The notes: generated from the letters alone by a model not told the origin. Counted from the stretch's first letter, positions 53,293 through 62,647 are shown. The stretch is DNA of 64,000 nt from Ralstonia pickettii (GCF_001699815.1 NZ_MCGB01000087.1:1-64000), one strand, 5' to 3'. Program-made: numbers and translations.

Positions 53293-53868
53293 TTAAACCC
53301 GCCGCTGCCCCGCAAGCAGAGGCCGAGCGCGCCGTTGCCGCAGGCAACGCACCAGCTCTTCCGCATACGGCAACAACTCAAGCACCACGAAAACCGACAC
53401 GACGGCCGCCACGTAGCCCCACGGCAGGGGCGGATCTTTCCAGCGCAGCGAAAAATCGGGCGATACAGACCCCATACCGAACAAGCCGAGCACCTCATCC
53501 CAATGCAACAGCACGACAACGGACAGGGCCATGAGCGGGATCATCTCCAGAAAGCTGTGCACGTGCTGCTCGAACGGCTTCACGGTGCGATGCGCCACGG
53601 CATAGCTGACGTCCCACATTGCAGTGGCCTGATGCACGACATAGGCAACGGTCATTGCCACCAGCACCAGGGCATTGATCCGCAGGAACAAGGCCGCCAG
53701 CACAGGCACGCCCATCTCGGCGAGCATCAGCAGGTGCAGCATCGATTCCTTGGCGCCGGAGGTTCTTTCAATGCGCGTGGCCCGGTGGCAGCACCAGTCG
53801 GCCACCCCGGCCGCCACCCATAACGGGATCAGGAAGTACATCAGGTACGACTCAAATGGCTCGCGCAT
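53293..53868 (-). CDS. Membrane protein of unknown function, His-rich
   Basis: The 191-residue protein has about four to five membrane segments, with a C-terminal cytosolic basic tail. Histidines recur at helix ends: CCHRATRIE, MLHLLML, VVHQATAMW, AHRTVKPFEQHVHSF. The spacing hints at a metal site, but no known family was recognised. It is 13 bases upstream of the PsiD-like gene and co-directional, so the two are probably co-transcribed. The ATG at 53868 is chosen over a longer frame lacking membrane character. Confidence 0.68.
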   Translation of the reverse strand: MREPFESYLMYFLIPLWVAAGVADWCCHRATRIERTSGAKESMLHLLMLAEMGVPVLAALFLRINALVLVAMTVAYVVHQATAMWDVSYAVAHRTVKPFEQHVHSFLEMIPLMALSVVVLLHWDEVLGLFGMGSVSPDFSLRWKDPPLPWGYVAAVVSVFVVLELLPYAEELVRCLRQRRARPLLAGQRRV

Positions 53869-54055
53869 GGGCCGGCTCCACGGAGATTGCGATACACATG
53901 TGCAGGCCGAGACCCCACGCAACCCGCGTTCCAGCAGCGGCGGTGGCATTGACGTTGCTGAGAATTCCTCCCGCAGGATTCCCGCCGATGAAAGCGCCGC
54001 CGCCCACCTCCCCGAGCCCGATGAGACCGACCCGCACCAGCCGGCGTCGCTTGGC

Positions 54056-54232
54056 GATGCACGCGCACGCCTGCAAGACCACTTCAACAGGCCGGTGCGA
54101 CATGAAGGGCGTACGGTGTTGGCAACTTGGCATCCTTCCTACGCACTTCGCGCCCCGGACCCGGCCGCGCGCGCCTATCTCGACATCGTGACTGCCCTCA
54201 AAGATGCGCGGCGGCTGGCCGCCGGCAAGTAG
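54056..54232 (+). pseudogene. C-terminal remnant of a UdgX-like uracil-DNA glycosylase
   Basis: A 58-residue stretch ends ATWHPSYALRAPDPAARAYL followed by an alanine-rich helix. The HPSxxLR motif is the uracil-recognition loop of family 4/5/UdgX glycosylases, and the following residues align with UdgX C-termini. Everything before it (Fe-S cysteines and catalytic motif A) is absent, so it is a degraded fragment. No good start is seen. It lies in a 420-base gap between the membrane protein and a secreted protein. Confidence 0.55.
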
Positions 54233-54290
54233 CCGCACGGGCCCGCGAGTTGCGTCGGTGGCACCGACACTGACACTTCACGAGAGGACG

Positions 54291-54674
54291 ATGATGCATC
54301 GCACCACCTATCCGGCACGTGCATTGTGCGCGGCGGCCGCAATGTTCATGTCACTGGGCGGCGGCGCGGTATTCGCACAAGCAACGGGCGGCCAATCCGG
54401 CAGCAGCGACAACGCACGCGCAGCCCGCGCAGACAGCACCACCGCGACTGGCACCACGAGCCGTACCGACAGTCTCACGGGGCGTGATGCCACACGCAAC
54501 CACACCCGCAACGACCGCGCCAATCCTTCCGGCGAATACGTACCGCGCACGGGTTCCACTTCGCATCAAGACAGGAATGGCAACGTGGTCAAGGACAGAT
54601 CAACCGGCGGCAGCCCACAGGGGCGGGAGCGGCCGCCGGCCAGCCCGGCGAACACGCCTGCAACGCAGCCTTGA
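54291..54674 (+). CDS. Small secreted Ser/Thr/Gly-rich protein
   Basis: The 127-residue protein has a Sec signal peptide (about 1-29, cleavage near VFAQA), then a low-complexity, polar, disordered body with many Ser, Thr, Arg, Asn and Gly residues. GAGAGGAC precedes tandem ATG codons at 54291 and 54294. No domain is recognised. It is likely periplasmic or surface exposed. Confidence 0.6.
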   Translation: MMHRTTYPARALCAAAAMFMSLGGGAVFAQATGGQSGSSDNARAARADSTTATGTTSRTDSLTGRDATRNHTRNDRANPSGEYVPRTGSTSHQDRNGNVVKDRSTGGSPQGRERPPASPANTPATQP

Positions 54675-54707
54675 AGCGACACGTACCGCGCCACGCAGGA
54701 GCACTTC

Positions 54708-54901
54708 ATGAACAATGAAAATCCCATCCCTGGCACGCCGCCCGCGCCCGCCGCACCCGGCGACGAAGCGCGCCCGGAGCGCCCGGCAGCGGCGAAGCGA
54801 TCTGCCCGGAGTGCAACGGGACGGGCCAACGCGACGACGGCAGCCCGTGCCCGTCTTGCGAGGGCAGCGGCAAGATCATTCAGGGGATTGGCGGAGGGTG
54901 A
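54708..54901 (+). pseudogene. Small DnaJ-type zinc-finger protein, frameshifted
   Basis: Starting MNNENPIPGTPPAP, the frame drifts, and from about 54790 a second frame gives EAICPECNGTG, then SPCPSCEGSGKII, the two CxxCxGxG units of a DnaJ-like zinc finger, ending at TGA 54899-54901. One missing or two extra bases between about 54770 and 54790, in a GCGCCC-rich tract, separate the halves. Intact it would be about 64 residues. It is a pseudogene or sequencing artefact. The 145 bases after it hold nothing. Confidence 0.55.
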
Positions 54902-55046
54902 GCACCAACCTCCTCGGCGTGTGCGCGCGATGCGCGACAGACTCGGGATACTGCGTTACTTGATGAAGCTGAGCTGCTTGTTGATGCGTTCAAGCACGGG
55001 GGCGCTTCCAATTGGCGTGTGGGAAAGAGCTGAGGTGAAGGCCGGT

Positions 55047-56348
55047 TTAGTGAGCCACGGCCTGCGCTGCAGCCGCCTTCGACTTCTGCGTGCATGACAT
55101 CACCAGCGTGAGCACAGCCGAGAGCATGAGCAGGCCGGCGACGAAATAGAGTCCGCCTGCGAAGCTACCGGTTCGGTCTTTGATCCAGCCGATCATCGCG
55201 GGGCCAAAGAAACCGCCAAGGTTGCCGATTGAGTTGATGGTGGCGATGCCAGTGGCGGCGGCCGCCCCGGACAGGAACATCGTGGGCATGCTCCAGAGCG
55301 GCGGCTTGGCGCAGCTAATCCCGACGTTCACAAGCGTGAGTGCCGCAATGAGGCCAATCACACCGCTGGCACTGCCGGCCACCACCAGACCCACGGCGGC
55401 AGCCACGCACGCAATCACGACGTGCCACGTACGTTCCCCACTCCGATCGGAATGGCGAGACCAGAAGACCATCGCGACCACCGAGACAATTGGCGGAATG
55501 GCGTTCAGCAGACCAACCCTCATGGACGACATGCCCAACTGCTTGATGATCTGGGGCGCCCAGATGCCGAGCGTGTAGAGGCCGGCGGAGGTGCCGAAAT
55601 AGATCAGCGCCAACGCGATCACCCGCAGATCAGCCAGGCCACGGAGAATGCTGTGATTGGCGCTCGCTGTGTTGCTGCTGGATTCCTCGTGCATGACTTT
55701 GACCAGCCAGGCGCGTTCGTCTTCTTTCAGCCAGGACGCCTGTTCCGGGCGATCCGTCATGTAGAAGAACACCACCACGCCGAGAATGAATGCCGGAATG
55801 GCTTCGAGAATGAACATCCACTGCCAGCCGGCCAGCCCCATCACACCTTGCATTTCCAGCAATGCGGCAGATATCGGCGAGCCCAGTGCGGTGGACAGTG
55901 GCGCGGCAGCCATGAAGAATGCGGTGACCCCTGCCCGGTGACGCGCCGGAAACCAATAGCTGAGATACAGGATGATGCCGGGGAAGAATCCAGCCTCTGC
56001 GGCGCCAAGCAGGAACCGGATGATGTAGAAGCTGGTTGCCCCCTGGACAAAGGCCATCGCTGCCGAGATGATCCCCCACGTGACCATGACGCGGGCAATC
56101 CAAATGCGCGCCCCGATCTTGTGCAGCACGATGTTGGAGGGCACTTCAAACAGGAAATAGCCCCAGAAGAAAATGCCCGCTCCAAAGCCAAGAATCGACG
56201 CCGTAAAGCCGAGGTCCGCCTTCATCGTCAGGGCTGCAAAGCCGATGTTCACCCGGTCGATGTAGGCGATGAAGTACAGCAGCATGATGAACGGCACGAT
56301 GCGCCAACTGATCTTGCGCAGCGTACGCTTTTCGATATCTAGTTCCAT
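55047..56348 (-). CDS. ttuB: MFS transporter, probable tartrate transporter
   Basis: The 433-residue anion:cation symporter family protein has 12 membrane segments. The family motif is at YIDRVNIGFAALTMKADLGF, with GAAEAGFFPGIILYLSYWFP near segment 4. Members carry tartrate, phthalate, glucarate or related acids. It is in line with pyruvate kinase, glycerate kinase and tartrate dehydrogenase, matching the transporter of ttu operons. The preceding 100 bases separate it from the pyruvate kinase stop. Confidence 0.82.
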   Translation of the reverse strand: MELDIEKRTLRKISWRIVPFIMLLYFIAYIDRVNIGFAALTMKADLGFTASILGFGAGIFFWGYFLFEVPSNIVLHKIGARIWIARVMVTWGIISAAMAFVQGATSFYIIRFLLGAAEAGFFPGIILYLSYWFPARHRAGVTAFFMAAAPLSTALGSPISAALLEMQGVMGLAGWQWMFILEAIPAFILGVVVFFYMTDRPEQASWLKEDERAWLVKVMHEESSSNTASANHSILRGLADLRVIALALIYFGTSAGLYTLGIWAPQIIKQLGMSSMRVGLLNAIPPIVSVVAMVFWSRHSDRSGERTWHVVIACVAAAVGLVVAGSASGVIGLIAALTLVNVGISCAKPPLWSMPTMFLSGAAAATGIATINSIGNLGGFFGPAMIGWIKDRTGSFAGGLYFVAGLLMLSAVLTLVMSCTQKSKAAAAQAVAH

Positions 56349-56448
56349 TTTTGTCTCCTTGGTGCTCCATACAATCCCAAGCTCGGTGCGGGCTCTTTCT
56401 TTATCGAGTTCTCATCGCACTTCGCTGGTCACGTTCCTGCATGCTTCA

Positions 56449-57867
56449 TCACTGAACCTGCGCGATGCGCAGTAGGTTGGTCGTGCCGGCGACCGTGAAG
56501 GGCAGCCCCGCAGAGATCACGATGGACTGGCCACGCTCGCCGAAGTGCTCGTCGAGGACGGTCCGGCTGGCCAGCTCTGTCATCTCCAGCACGTCGACCA
56601 CTTCGTGGCACAACACCGCATGCACGCCCCAGGCAAGCGCCAGCCGGCGCGCAGTGGCCATGCGTGGCGTCATGCCGAGGATCGGCACTTCGGGGCGCTC
56701 CCGCGCCATGCGCAGCGCGGAGTATCCGGAGCTGGTGTAGGCGACGGTGGCGGGCACCTTGAGCAGCCCCGCCACATGCCGCACCGCATAGCCGATGGCA
56801 TCAGCGGCGTCTGCGCGCGGAGGCGTATGGTAGGCCTGGATGGCGTCGTGATAGAGCGGATCGGATTCGGTCCGTCGGATGATGCTGTCCATCATCGTCA
56901 CGGCTTCAATCGGATAGCGGCCGGATGCCGATTCCGCCGACAACATGACCGCATCAGCGCCATCGTAGACAGCGGTAGCAACGTCGGATGCCTCGGCGCG
57001 CGTGGGCACCGGAGCCGTGATCATCGACTCGAGCATCTGCGTGGCAACGATCACCGGTTTGCCCGCCTTGCGGCAAACACGCACGATCTGCTTCTGGATG
57101 GAAGGCACCTGCTCGGCAGGCATCTCCACGCCAAGGTCACCGCGGGCCACCATCACGGCATCCGCTTCGTCAATGATCGCTTCCAGGCTTTGAATGGCGG
57201 CAGGCTTCTCGAGCTTGGCGACGATGCTGGCGCGCCCTTGGACGATCGCCTTGAGCTCCCGGATGTCTTCGGGCCGCTGGACGAACGACAGCGCAATCCA
57301 GTCGATGCCGAGTGTCAGACCGAAATCGAGGTCGCGGCGGTCCTTCTCGGTCAACGCCGACAGAGGCAGCACGACGCCCGGCACGTTCACACCTTTGCGA
57401 TCCGACAACGTGCCGCCGTTGACAACGGTGGTGTCTGCAAAATCAGCGCCGCAGGTGTCTACGCGCAACCGGATCTTGCCGTCGTCGAGTAGCAGCTCCG
57501 TGCCCTTGTGCAGAGCGGCGAAGATCTCCGGGTGCGGCATGCCGACACGCTGGTGCGAGCCGGGTGCATCGCGGTCGAGATCGAGTCGGAATGCATCGCC
57601 GGAAGTCAGTTTGACGGGACCATTCTCGAAGGTACCGATGCGCAGCTTCGGACCCTGCAGGTCCAGCAGGACACCGATGGGCCGGCCGCGCTCGCGCTCG
57701 ATCACGCGGATCGTATCCAGGCGCCGCCGGTGGTCGTCGTGTGTGCCATGGCTGAAGTTCAGCCGGAAGACATCGGCCCCCGCCTCGAACAGGGCATCAA
57801 TAACCTCCGGGGTGGTACTCGCCGGGCCCAGGGTGGCGACGATCTTCGCGTTGCGCAGGCGTCTCAT
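56449..57867 (-). CDS. ttuE: Pyruvate kinase (ttu operon type)
   Basis: The 472-residue protein has the N-terminal KIVATLGPAS motif, GPKLRIGTF, the active-site block VMVARGDLGVEMPAEQVP and the C-terminal allosteric domain. It converts PEP to pyruvate with ATP formation. It overlaps the glycerate kinase start by ATGA, so it is co-translated. In tartrate operons an extra pyruvate kinase (TtuE) drains carbon from glycerate via phosphoglycerate. Confidence 0.93.
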   Translation of the reverse strand: MRRLRNAKIVATLGPASTTPEVIDALFEAGADVFRLNFSHGTHDDHRRRLDTIRVIERERGRPIGVLLDLQGPKLRIGTFENGPVKLTSGDAFRLDLDRDAPGSHQRVGMPHPEIFAALHKGTELLLDDGKIRLRVDTCGADFADTTVVNGGTLSDRKGVNVPGVVLPLSALTEKDRRDLDFGLTLGIDWIALSFVQRPEDIRELKAIVQGRASIVAKLEKPAAIQSLEAIIDEADAVMVARGDLGVEMPAEQVPSIQKQIVRVCRKAGKPVIVATQMLESMITAPVPTRAEASDVATAVYDGADAVMLSAESASGRYPIEAVTMMDSIIRRTESDPLYHDAIQAYHTPPRADAADAIGYAVRHVAGLLKVPATVAYTSSGYSALRMARERPEVPILGMTPRMATARRLALAWGVHAVLCHEVVDVLEMTELASRTVLDEHFGERGQSIVISAGLPFTVAGTTNLLRIAQVQ

Positions 57868-59162
57868 GGGAGTTGCTCCAGATCAGGCGCGATCAGGATC
57901 GCGCGGAAGTCGTTCACGTTGGTCATCGTGGGGCCGGTCACAACCGCGTCGCCCAGCGCCTCGAAGAAGCCGTGTCCATCGTTGCAAGCCAGCGCGTCCT
58001 GCGCACGGAGGCCGAGCTGCCAGGCGCGCTGCAATGTGTCCGGTGTGACGATGGCGCCGGCGATCTCCTCCAACCCATCGACGCCATCGGTATCGCCCGC
58101 AATCGCGTGAACCCCAGGCTGCCCGCGCAATGCGAGCGCGAGTGACAAGAGGAATTCAACATTGCGCCCGCCCCTGCCCTTGCCGCGAACGGTGACCGTT
58201 GTCTCGCCGCCCGAGAGCAACACGCACGGGACCGGGAACGGTTCAGCGTGGCGCGCCACCTCCAGTGCCATGCTGCCTAACACCTTGCCGACGTCGCGCG
58301 CTTCACCTTCGATGGCGTCACCCAGAACGTATGCGGCGAAGCCGGCTTCGCGGGCCACACGCGCGGCAGCCTGTAACGCCATGCGTGGTGTAGCGATCAA
58401 CCGGGTTTCGATGCGCGGCAGGCGTGTGTCGCCCGGCTTGATGGTCTCCGCGTCTTTAGAGGTGAGGACATTGCGCACCGGCGGAGGGATCGCAATGTCG
58501 TAACGGCGGATGATGTCGAGCGCATCGGTCAGCGTGGACGTATCGGGAACGGTAGGCCCGGACGCGATATCGACCGGATCATCGCCTGGCACGTCGGACA
58601 GCAGCAGATTGCAGACGCGCGCCGGATAACAGGCCGCAGCCAGGCGTCCGCCCTTGATGGCAGAAAGATGGCGCCGCACGCAGTTCATTTCGGTGATGGT
58701 CGCGCCGGAGGCCAGCAGCGCACGGTTCACGGCCTGCTTGTCGGCAAGCGAAATACCCGGCAGGGGTAGCGGCAGGAGTGATGAGCCGCCGCCCGAGATC
58801 AGGCAGACCACCAGGTCATCCTCCGTGAGCCCCGACACCAGGTCGAGCATCTCGCGGGCGGCCAGAAGGCCAGCGGCGTCCGGCACGGGATGTGCCGCTT
58901 CGACAATGCGAATCTGTTTGCACGGGACGGCATATCCGTAACGCGTCACGACAAGCCCGTTCACCGATGTGCCCCACGCCTGTTCGAAAACGTGCGCCAT
59001 CGCGGCCGACGCCTTCCCCGCTCCAATCACGATCGTGCGGCCTTTCGGGCGTTCCGGCAGATACGTGGGCAACGTCAGTGCCGGCTGCGCGGCGGCGATA
59101 GCAGCGTCAAACATATCGCGCAGCAGCTTGCGGGCGGTGTCGTCGCGCATGTCATGTCTCAT
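57864..59162 (-). CDS. ttuD: Glycerate 2-kinase/hydroxypyruvate reductase family (MOFRL)
   Basis: The 432-residue MOFRL-type glycerate kinase has the N-terminal IVIGAGKASAAMA, GGGSSLLPLPLPG and the C-terminal LSGGETTVTVRGKGRGGRN blocks. It phosphorylates D-glycerate to 2-phosphoglycerate; earlier papers called TtuD a hydroxypyruvate reductase. Two candidate starts (59162 and 59150) lack strong ribosome sites. It stands between tartrate dehydrogenase and pyruvate kinase. Confidence 0.9.
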   Translation of the reverse strand: MRHDMRDDTARKLLRDMFDAAIAAAQPALTLPTYLPERPKGRTIVIGAGKASAAMAHVFEQAWGTSVNGLVVTRYGYAVPCKQIRIVEAAHPVPDAAGLLAAREMLDLVSGLTEDDLVVCLISGGGSSLLPLPLPGISLADKQAVNRALLASGATITEMNCVRRHLSAIKGGRLAAACYPARVCNLLLSDVPGDDPVDIASGPTVPDTSTLTDALDIIRRYDIAIPPPVRNVLTSKDAETIKPGDTRLPRIETRLIATPRMALQAAARVAREAGFAAYVLGDAIEGEARDVGKVLGSMALEVARHAEPFPVPCVLLSGGETTVTVRGKGRGGRNVEFLLSLALALRGQPGVHAIAGDTDGVDGLEEIAGAIVTPDTLQRAWQLGLRAQDALACNDGHGFFEALGDAVVTGPTMTNVNDFRAILIAPDLEQLP

Positions 59163-59270
59163 CGGGTTAGCCAGCAGCGCGCTGGCGCAGAGATGGCACT
59201 GCGGGATGCCGAGCTTGCCGGGTGCGCTTTACCACCGAGCAGGCACAAGGCTCGCCGAACACGCGTCGAG

Positions 59271-59369
59271 TCATTGCTGTCTCCTATCTGCCTTGTAGTT
59301 GACACACGCCTGCAGCTCTTTTTCGTCTGCTTCAGTGATTACGTGCTTTTCGTGCGGGGACGGTCTCAT
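59271..59369 (-). CDS. Possible 32-residue small protein in the ttu operon
   Basis: Between ttuC and ttuD an ATG at 59369 with AGGAGG at good spacing opens a 32-residue frame (MRPSPHEKHVITEADEK and on) to TGA at 59271. The good ribosome site is the only evidence; there is no recognised family. The 234-base gap may also be only operon spacer with this as an accidental frame. Confidence 0.3.
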   Translation of the reverse strand: MRPSPHEKHVITEADEKELQACVNYKADRRQQ

Positions 59370-59396
59370 GGGCGAGCCTCCTGGCCCGCCCCGCTG

Positions 59397-60485
59397 TCAT
59401 GCGGCTTTGGCTGTTCGGTTCGTAGCGAGGTATTGGCAGACGGCCTGGGTCACCTGCGCAGTGGTCGCCTTGCCCCCCAAATCGCCGGTGTGCAGTGCCG
59501 GGTTGCCGGTCACCGCTTCAATGGCAGCCATGACCTGACGCGCGGCCTCGGTCTCGCCGAGGTGTTCAAGCAGCATCACGACCGACCAGAAGGTGCCGAC
59601 TGGATTGGCCAGCCCCTTGCCCATGATGTCGAAGGCCGAACCGTGGATCGGCTCGAACATGGACGGGTACCGGCGCTCCGGATCGATGTTTCCGGTGGGC
59701 GCGATACCCAGGCTGCCGGCCAGCGCGGCGGCCAGATCACTCAGGATGTCGGCGTGCAGGTTGGTTGCAACGATGGTGTCGAGCGTGGCCGGGCGGTTGA
59801 CCATGCGCGCGGTGGCGGCGTCCACGAGTTCCTTGTCCCACTTCACGTCTGGGAATTCCTTGGCAATCTGCACGGCGATTTCGTCCCACATCACCATGGC
59901 ATGGCGCTGGGCGTTGGACTTGGTGATGACAGTCAGGAGCTTGCGCGGACGCGACTGCGCCAGCTTGAAGGCGAAGCGCATGATCCGTTCGACACCGGCT
60001 CGGGTCATCATCGACACGTCGGTGGCAGCCTCGATCGGGTGGCCCTGGTGCACACGACCGCCCACGCCGGCGTATTCGCCTTCGGAGTTTTCACGAACGA
60101 TCACCCAGTCGAGATCCTTCGGGCCGCAGCGCTTTAGCGGCGCGTCGATGCCGGGCAGGATCCGTGTCGGGCGCACGTTGGCGTACTGATCGAAACCCTG
60201 GCAGATCTTCAGGCGCAGCCCCCACAGCGTGATGTGGTCGGGAATCTGCGCGTCACCGGCCGAGCCGAACAGGATGGCGTCCTTGTCGCGCAGGGCGTCC
60301 AGGCCGTCCTCCGGCATCATCGCGCCATGCTGGCGGTAATAGTCACCGCCCCACTCGAAGTTCTCGAACTCGAAGCCGAAGCCGGCGCCCGCGGCAGCCA
60401 GCGCTTCCATGACTTCCCGACCGGCCGGCACGACCTCCTTCCCAATGCCGTCGCCTGGGATGGTTGCAATACGGTATGTCTTCAT
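59397..60485 (-). CDS. ttuC: Tartrate dehydrogenase/decarboxylase family
   Basis: The 362-residue enzyme is of the isocitrate/isopropylmalate dehydrogenase family, TtuC/DmlA branch, opening YRIATIPGDGIGKEVVPAGR. It oxidises tartrate to oxaloglycolate or decarboxylates it to D-glycerate, and can also use D-malate. AGGAGA precedes ATG 60485; the upstream in-frame part to 60554 is dropped. It is first in the operon and divergent from the LysR regulator. Confidence 0.9.
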   Translation of the reverse strand: MKTYRIATIPGDGIGKEVVPAGREVMEALAAAGAGFGFEFENFEWGGDYYRQHGAMMPEDGLDALRDKDAILFGSAGDAQIPDHITLWGLRLKICQGFDQYANVRPTRILPGIDAPLKRCGPKDLDWVIVRENSEGEYAGVGGRVHQGHPIEAATDVSMMTRAGVERIMRFAFKLAQSRPRKLLTVITKSNAQRHAMVMWDEIAVQIAKEFPDVKWDKELVDAATARMVNRPATLDTIVATNLHADILSDLAAALAGSLGIAPTGNIDPERRYPSMFEPIHGSAFDIMGKGLANPVGTFWSVVMLLEHLGETEAARQVMAAIEAVTGNPALHTGDLGGKATTAQVTQAVCQYLATNRTAKAA

Positions 60486-60574
60486 GGGGTGTCTCCTGAA
60501 TGGAACCGGCGGTGCGTCGCCGTGGGGTGTGCAGCGATTCTCAGGCGTGGACACGGTTGCTGATCGGCTCTAAA

Positions 60575-60591
60575 GTTAATCCATTCTTAAC
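60575..60591. promoter_or_regulatory. LysR-type operator between ttuC and ttuA
   Basis: GTTAATCCATTCTTAAC is a 17-bp interrupted palindrome with the T-N11-A LysR pattern, followed by another half-site GAGTTAA at 60595-60601. It is central in the 126-base divergent region, so it fits TtuA control of both directions. Confidence 0.6.
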
Positions 60592-60611
60592 TATGAGTTA
60601 AAGGTAAAACG

Positions 60612-61535
60612 GTGTCGGCTCCTGGCGTCCAACCTGCAGAACTCGGCTTTTTCGTAGCGCTGGCGACCGCCGGCAGCCTGAGCGCGGCGGCGCGTAATCT
60701 GGGCATCACCACGCCCGCAGTCAGCAAGCGCCTGGCGCAGATGGAAGCGCGCATCGGCATGCCCCTCGTGACGCGCACGACCCGGCGCATGAGCCTCACC
60801 CCGGAAGGCGAGGTCCTCCTGGAACGTGCGCGTCGCATCCTGGGCGAGATCGACGACCTGGACCAACTGCTCACACAGGCCAAGGGCCGCCCCAGCGGCC
60901 TGCTCCGCGTCAACGCCACGCTCGGCTTCGGGCGCATGCACATCGCGCCGGCCATCTCGGAGTATGTAAAGGCGTATCCAGACGTGGACGTGCAACTGCA
61001 ACTCTCTGCCGACCCGCCCCCACTGAATGAGGACCTGTTTGATGTGTGTGTGCGCTTTGGCGAGCCACCCGATGCACGCATCGTCGCGCGCAAGGTGGCA
61101 TCCAACCGGCGCCTGCTCTGCGCGTCGCCCGCCTACCTGCGCGAGCGCGGAACGCCCACAACGCCGGCCGAGCTGGCGCGCCATAACTGCATCGGTATCC
61201 GCCAGGGCAGCGATGCCTATGGTGTGTGGAGGCTGGCATCCGGCAAAGGTGCCAAGCGCCGGACCGAAACCGTGCACGTGCGCGGCAATCTCACCACCAA
61301 TGACGGCGAGATCGCGGTGAACTGGGCGCTGGAGGGGCACGGCATTGTCATGCGCGCCGAATGGGATATCGAGCGCTATCTCAAGAGCGGCCGGCTCGTG
61401 CAGGTGTTGCCGCAATACGCAACGCCCGAGGCGGACGTCTATGCGGTGTACCACCAACGCCATCAGCTTTCATCTCGCATCCGGCTGTTCGTGGATTTTC
61501 TGATGGGCAGGTTCGAAAAGACCCGTATGGGATGA
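60612..61535 (+). CDS. ttuA: LysR-family regulator of the tartrate operon
   Basis: The 307-residue LysR protein has a helix-turn-helix in LSAAARNLGITTPAVSKRLAQ and an effector domain from about residue 90. The start is GTG at 60612. It is divergent from ttuC, as TtuA is in Agrobacterium ttu clusters, and probably activates the operon with tartrate. The name rests on context. Confidence 0.82.
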   Translation: MSAPGVQPAELGFFVALATAGSLSAAARNLGITTPAVSKRLAQMEARIGMPLVTRTTRRMSLTPEGEVLLERARRILGEIDDLDQLLTQAKGRPSGLLRVNATLGFGRMHIAPAISEYVKAYPDVDVQLQLSADPPPLNEDLFDVCVRFGEPPDARIVARKVASNRRLLCASPAYLRERGTPTTPAELARHNCIGIRQGSDAYGVWRLASGKGAKRRTETVHVRGNLTTNDGEIAVNWALEGHGIVMRAEWDIERYLKSGRLVQVLPQYATPEADVYAVYHQRHQLSSRIRLFVDFLMGRFEKTRMG

Positions 61536-61542
61536 CGCTCGA

Positions 61543-61797
61543 TCACCGATGTTCCATATCTTCGTGGACGTCGTGCGCACGCTCGCGTGCCTCGTGCTCA
61601 CGGAGCTTCAGGGCTTCGCGGTCACGCCGGATGTTGCGATGCTCGGCACGGAGTTCACGGTGCGCCTCGCGGCGCTCCATGCGTTCGGCACGTTCATGAC
61701 CATGGTCTTCCGGATGTGTTGGCGGCATGGGCTGCGCAAGGGCAGCAGTACCGGCGACTGCAAACAACGCAGCGAGCAAGGTGTGTTTGGTTTTCAT
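61543..61797 (-). CDS. Small secreted charged helical protein
   Basis: The 84-residue protein has a signal peptide (MKTKHTLLAALFAVAGTAALA) and a mature part made almost entirely of Arg, Glu, His and Ala, likely one long helix (RAERMERREAHRELRAEHR). It is periplasmic by prediction; no domain is recognised. AGAGGAG precedes ATG 61797. The 238 bases behind it show nothing further. Confidence 0.68.
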   Translation of the reverse strand: MKTKHTLLAALFAVAGTAALAQPMPPTHPEDHGHERAERMERREAHRELRAEHRNIRRDREALKLREHEARERAHDVHEDMEHR

Positions 61798-62035
61798 GGG
61801 GTGGCTCCTCTTGAGTTGTCATGCGTGCCTACCCCCGACGGCTGGTGCGTCGAAATTTCAGGATAGGCCTCTGCAATTCAGCAAGAAGCCGGCCCCGTGG
61901 CGCGCAGGCGCGCGCATAAGCTGCGCCCGGGCCACCGACGGTGTGTTTCTGTTTGTATCGACCGCAGGCACGTCACTTGACGCCTGGACTTTGCGCCCAG
62001 GCGGCGACTGGCTGCACTGCCATGAGGAGGATGGC

Positions 62036-62266
62036 CTAGTGAGACACGGCGACCGTTCGGCGGCCGCTGGTGCGAACGTGTCCGGATGCCTTGAGTAGCG
62101 CGTAGCCCTGGAGAGTCACCCGGGCATAGCAATGATCCGGGCCACGGCGCTCCAGCGTCACGAGCTGACGTTCGATGAGCGCTTCGACGTCGGCGCGGTC
62201 GAGGTCGTCGGATTCGGCACCATCGTTGACGAGAAGCAAGACAGCAAATTCATGGGGACTCAGCAC
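62036..62266 (-). CDS. Small hypothetical protein, winged-helix-like
   Basis: The 76-residue protein from GTG 62266 (SD GGAG) starts VLSPHEFAVLLLVNDG and includes DRADVEALIERQLVTLER, which suggests a small winged-helix or MarR-like fold. A longer start at GTG 62299 adds 11 residues. No family is recognised with confidence. Confidence 0.55.
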   Translation of the reverse strand: MLSPHEFAVLLLVNDGAESDDLDRADVEALIERQLVTLERRGPDHCYARVTLQGYALLKASGHVRTSGRRTVAVSH

Positions 62267-62593
62267 AGTCGGCTCCAGCTTGTCTGTTGGCCGTCGCACG
62301 CAATCGGTGCGGGTGGGCGGGCGTGGTTTTCACTGACACCATGAGCACTGCAAGAGCCGCCGAGAACACCGGGAGAGAGCAGCTGGGTTTGCAGGAGAAG
62401 CCAGCATAGGCACGTGCGCAGCCGCATTCAAGAGGGCAAATCCCGTGCGTCGTGCGAGGAGATCTGCGACCCCTTGGTCGATGGTGGTCCGCCAACCGTT
62501 TGCCGTGCCGTACAGCGCACAGGCGGCAACGATTGCGCATTGCAGAAAAGTCCGCCCTCCTCCGTTTGCGCTAAGTCAATTGCACAAAAGAAT

Positions 62594-62623
62594 GCGCCCC
62601 GGTGACTCGCATCACCGGGGCGC
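62594..62623 (-). terminator. Terminator hairpin downstream of pgaD
   Basis: GCGCCCCGGTGA at 62594-62605 and TCACCGGGGCGC at 62612-62623 form a perfect 12-bp stem with a 6-base loop, followed on the minus strand by ATTCTTTTG. It lies 25 bases beyond the pgaD stop and should end the pga operon. The stretch 62300-62593 holds no gene that I can support. Confidence 0.75.
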
Positions 62624-62647
62624 TGAGCACTGCGCTCTGGGTTGACC

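Noticed and set aside
62250-62540. A 96-residue minus-strand frame
   Set aside because: Arg/Cys/Ala-rich with no ribosome site and no family; it overlaps a better small gene.
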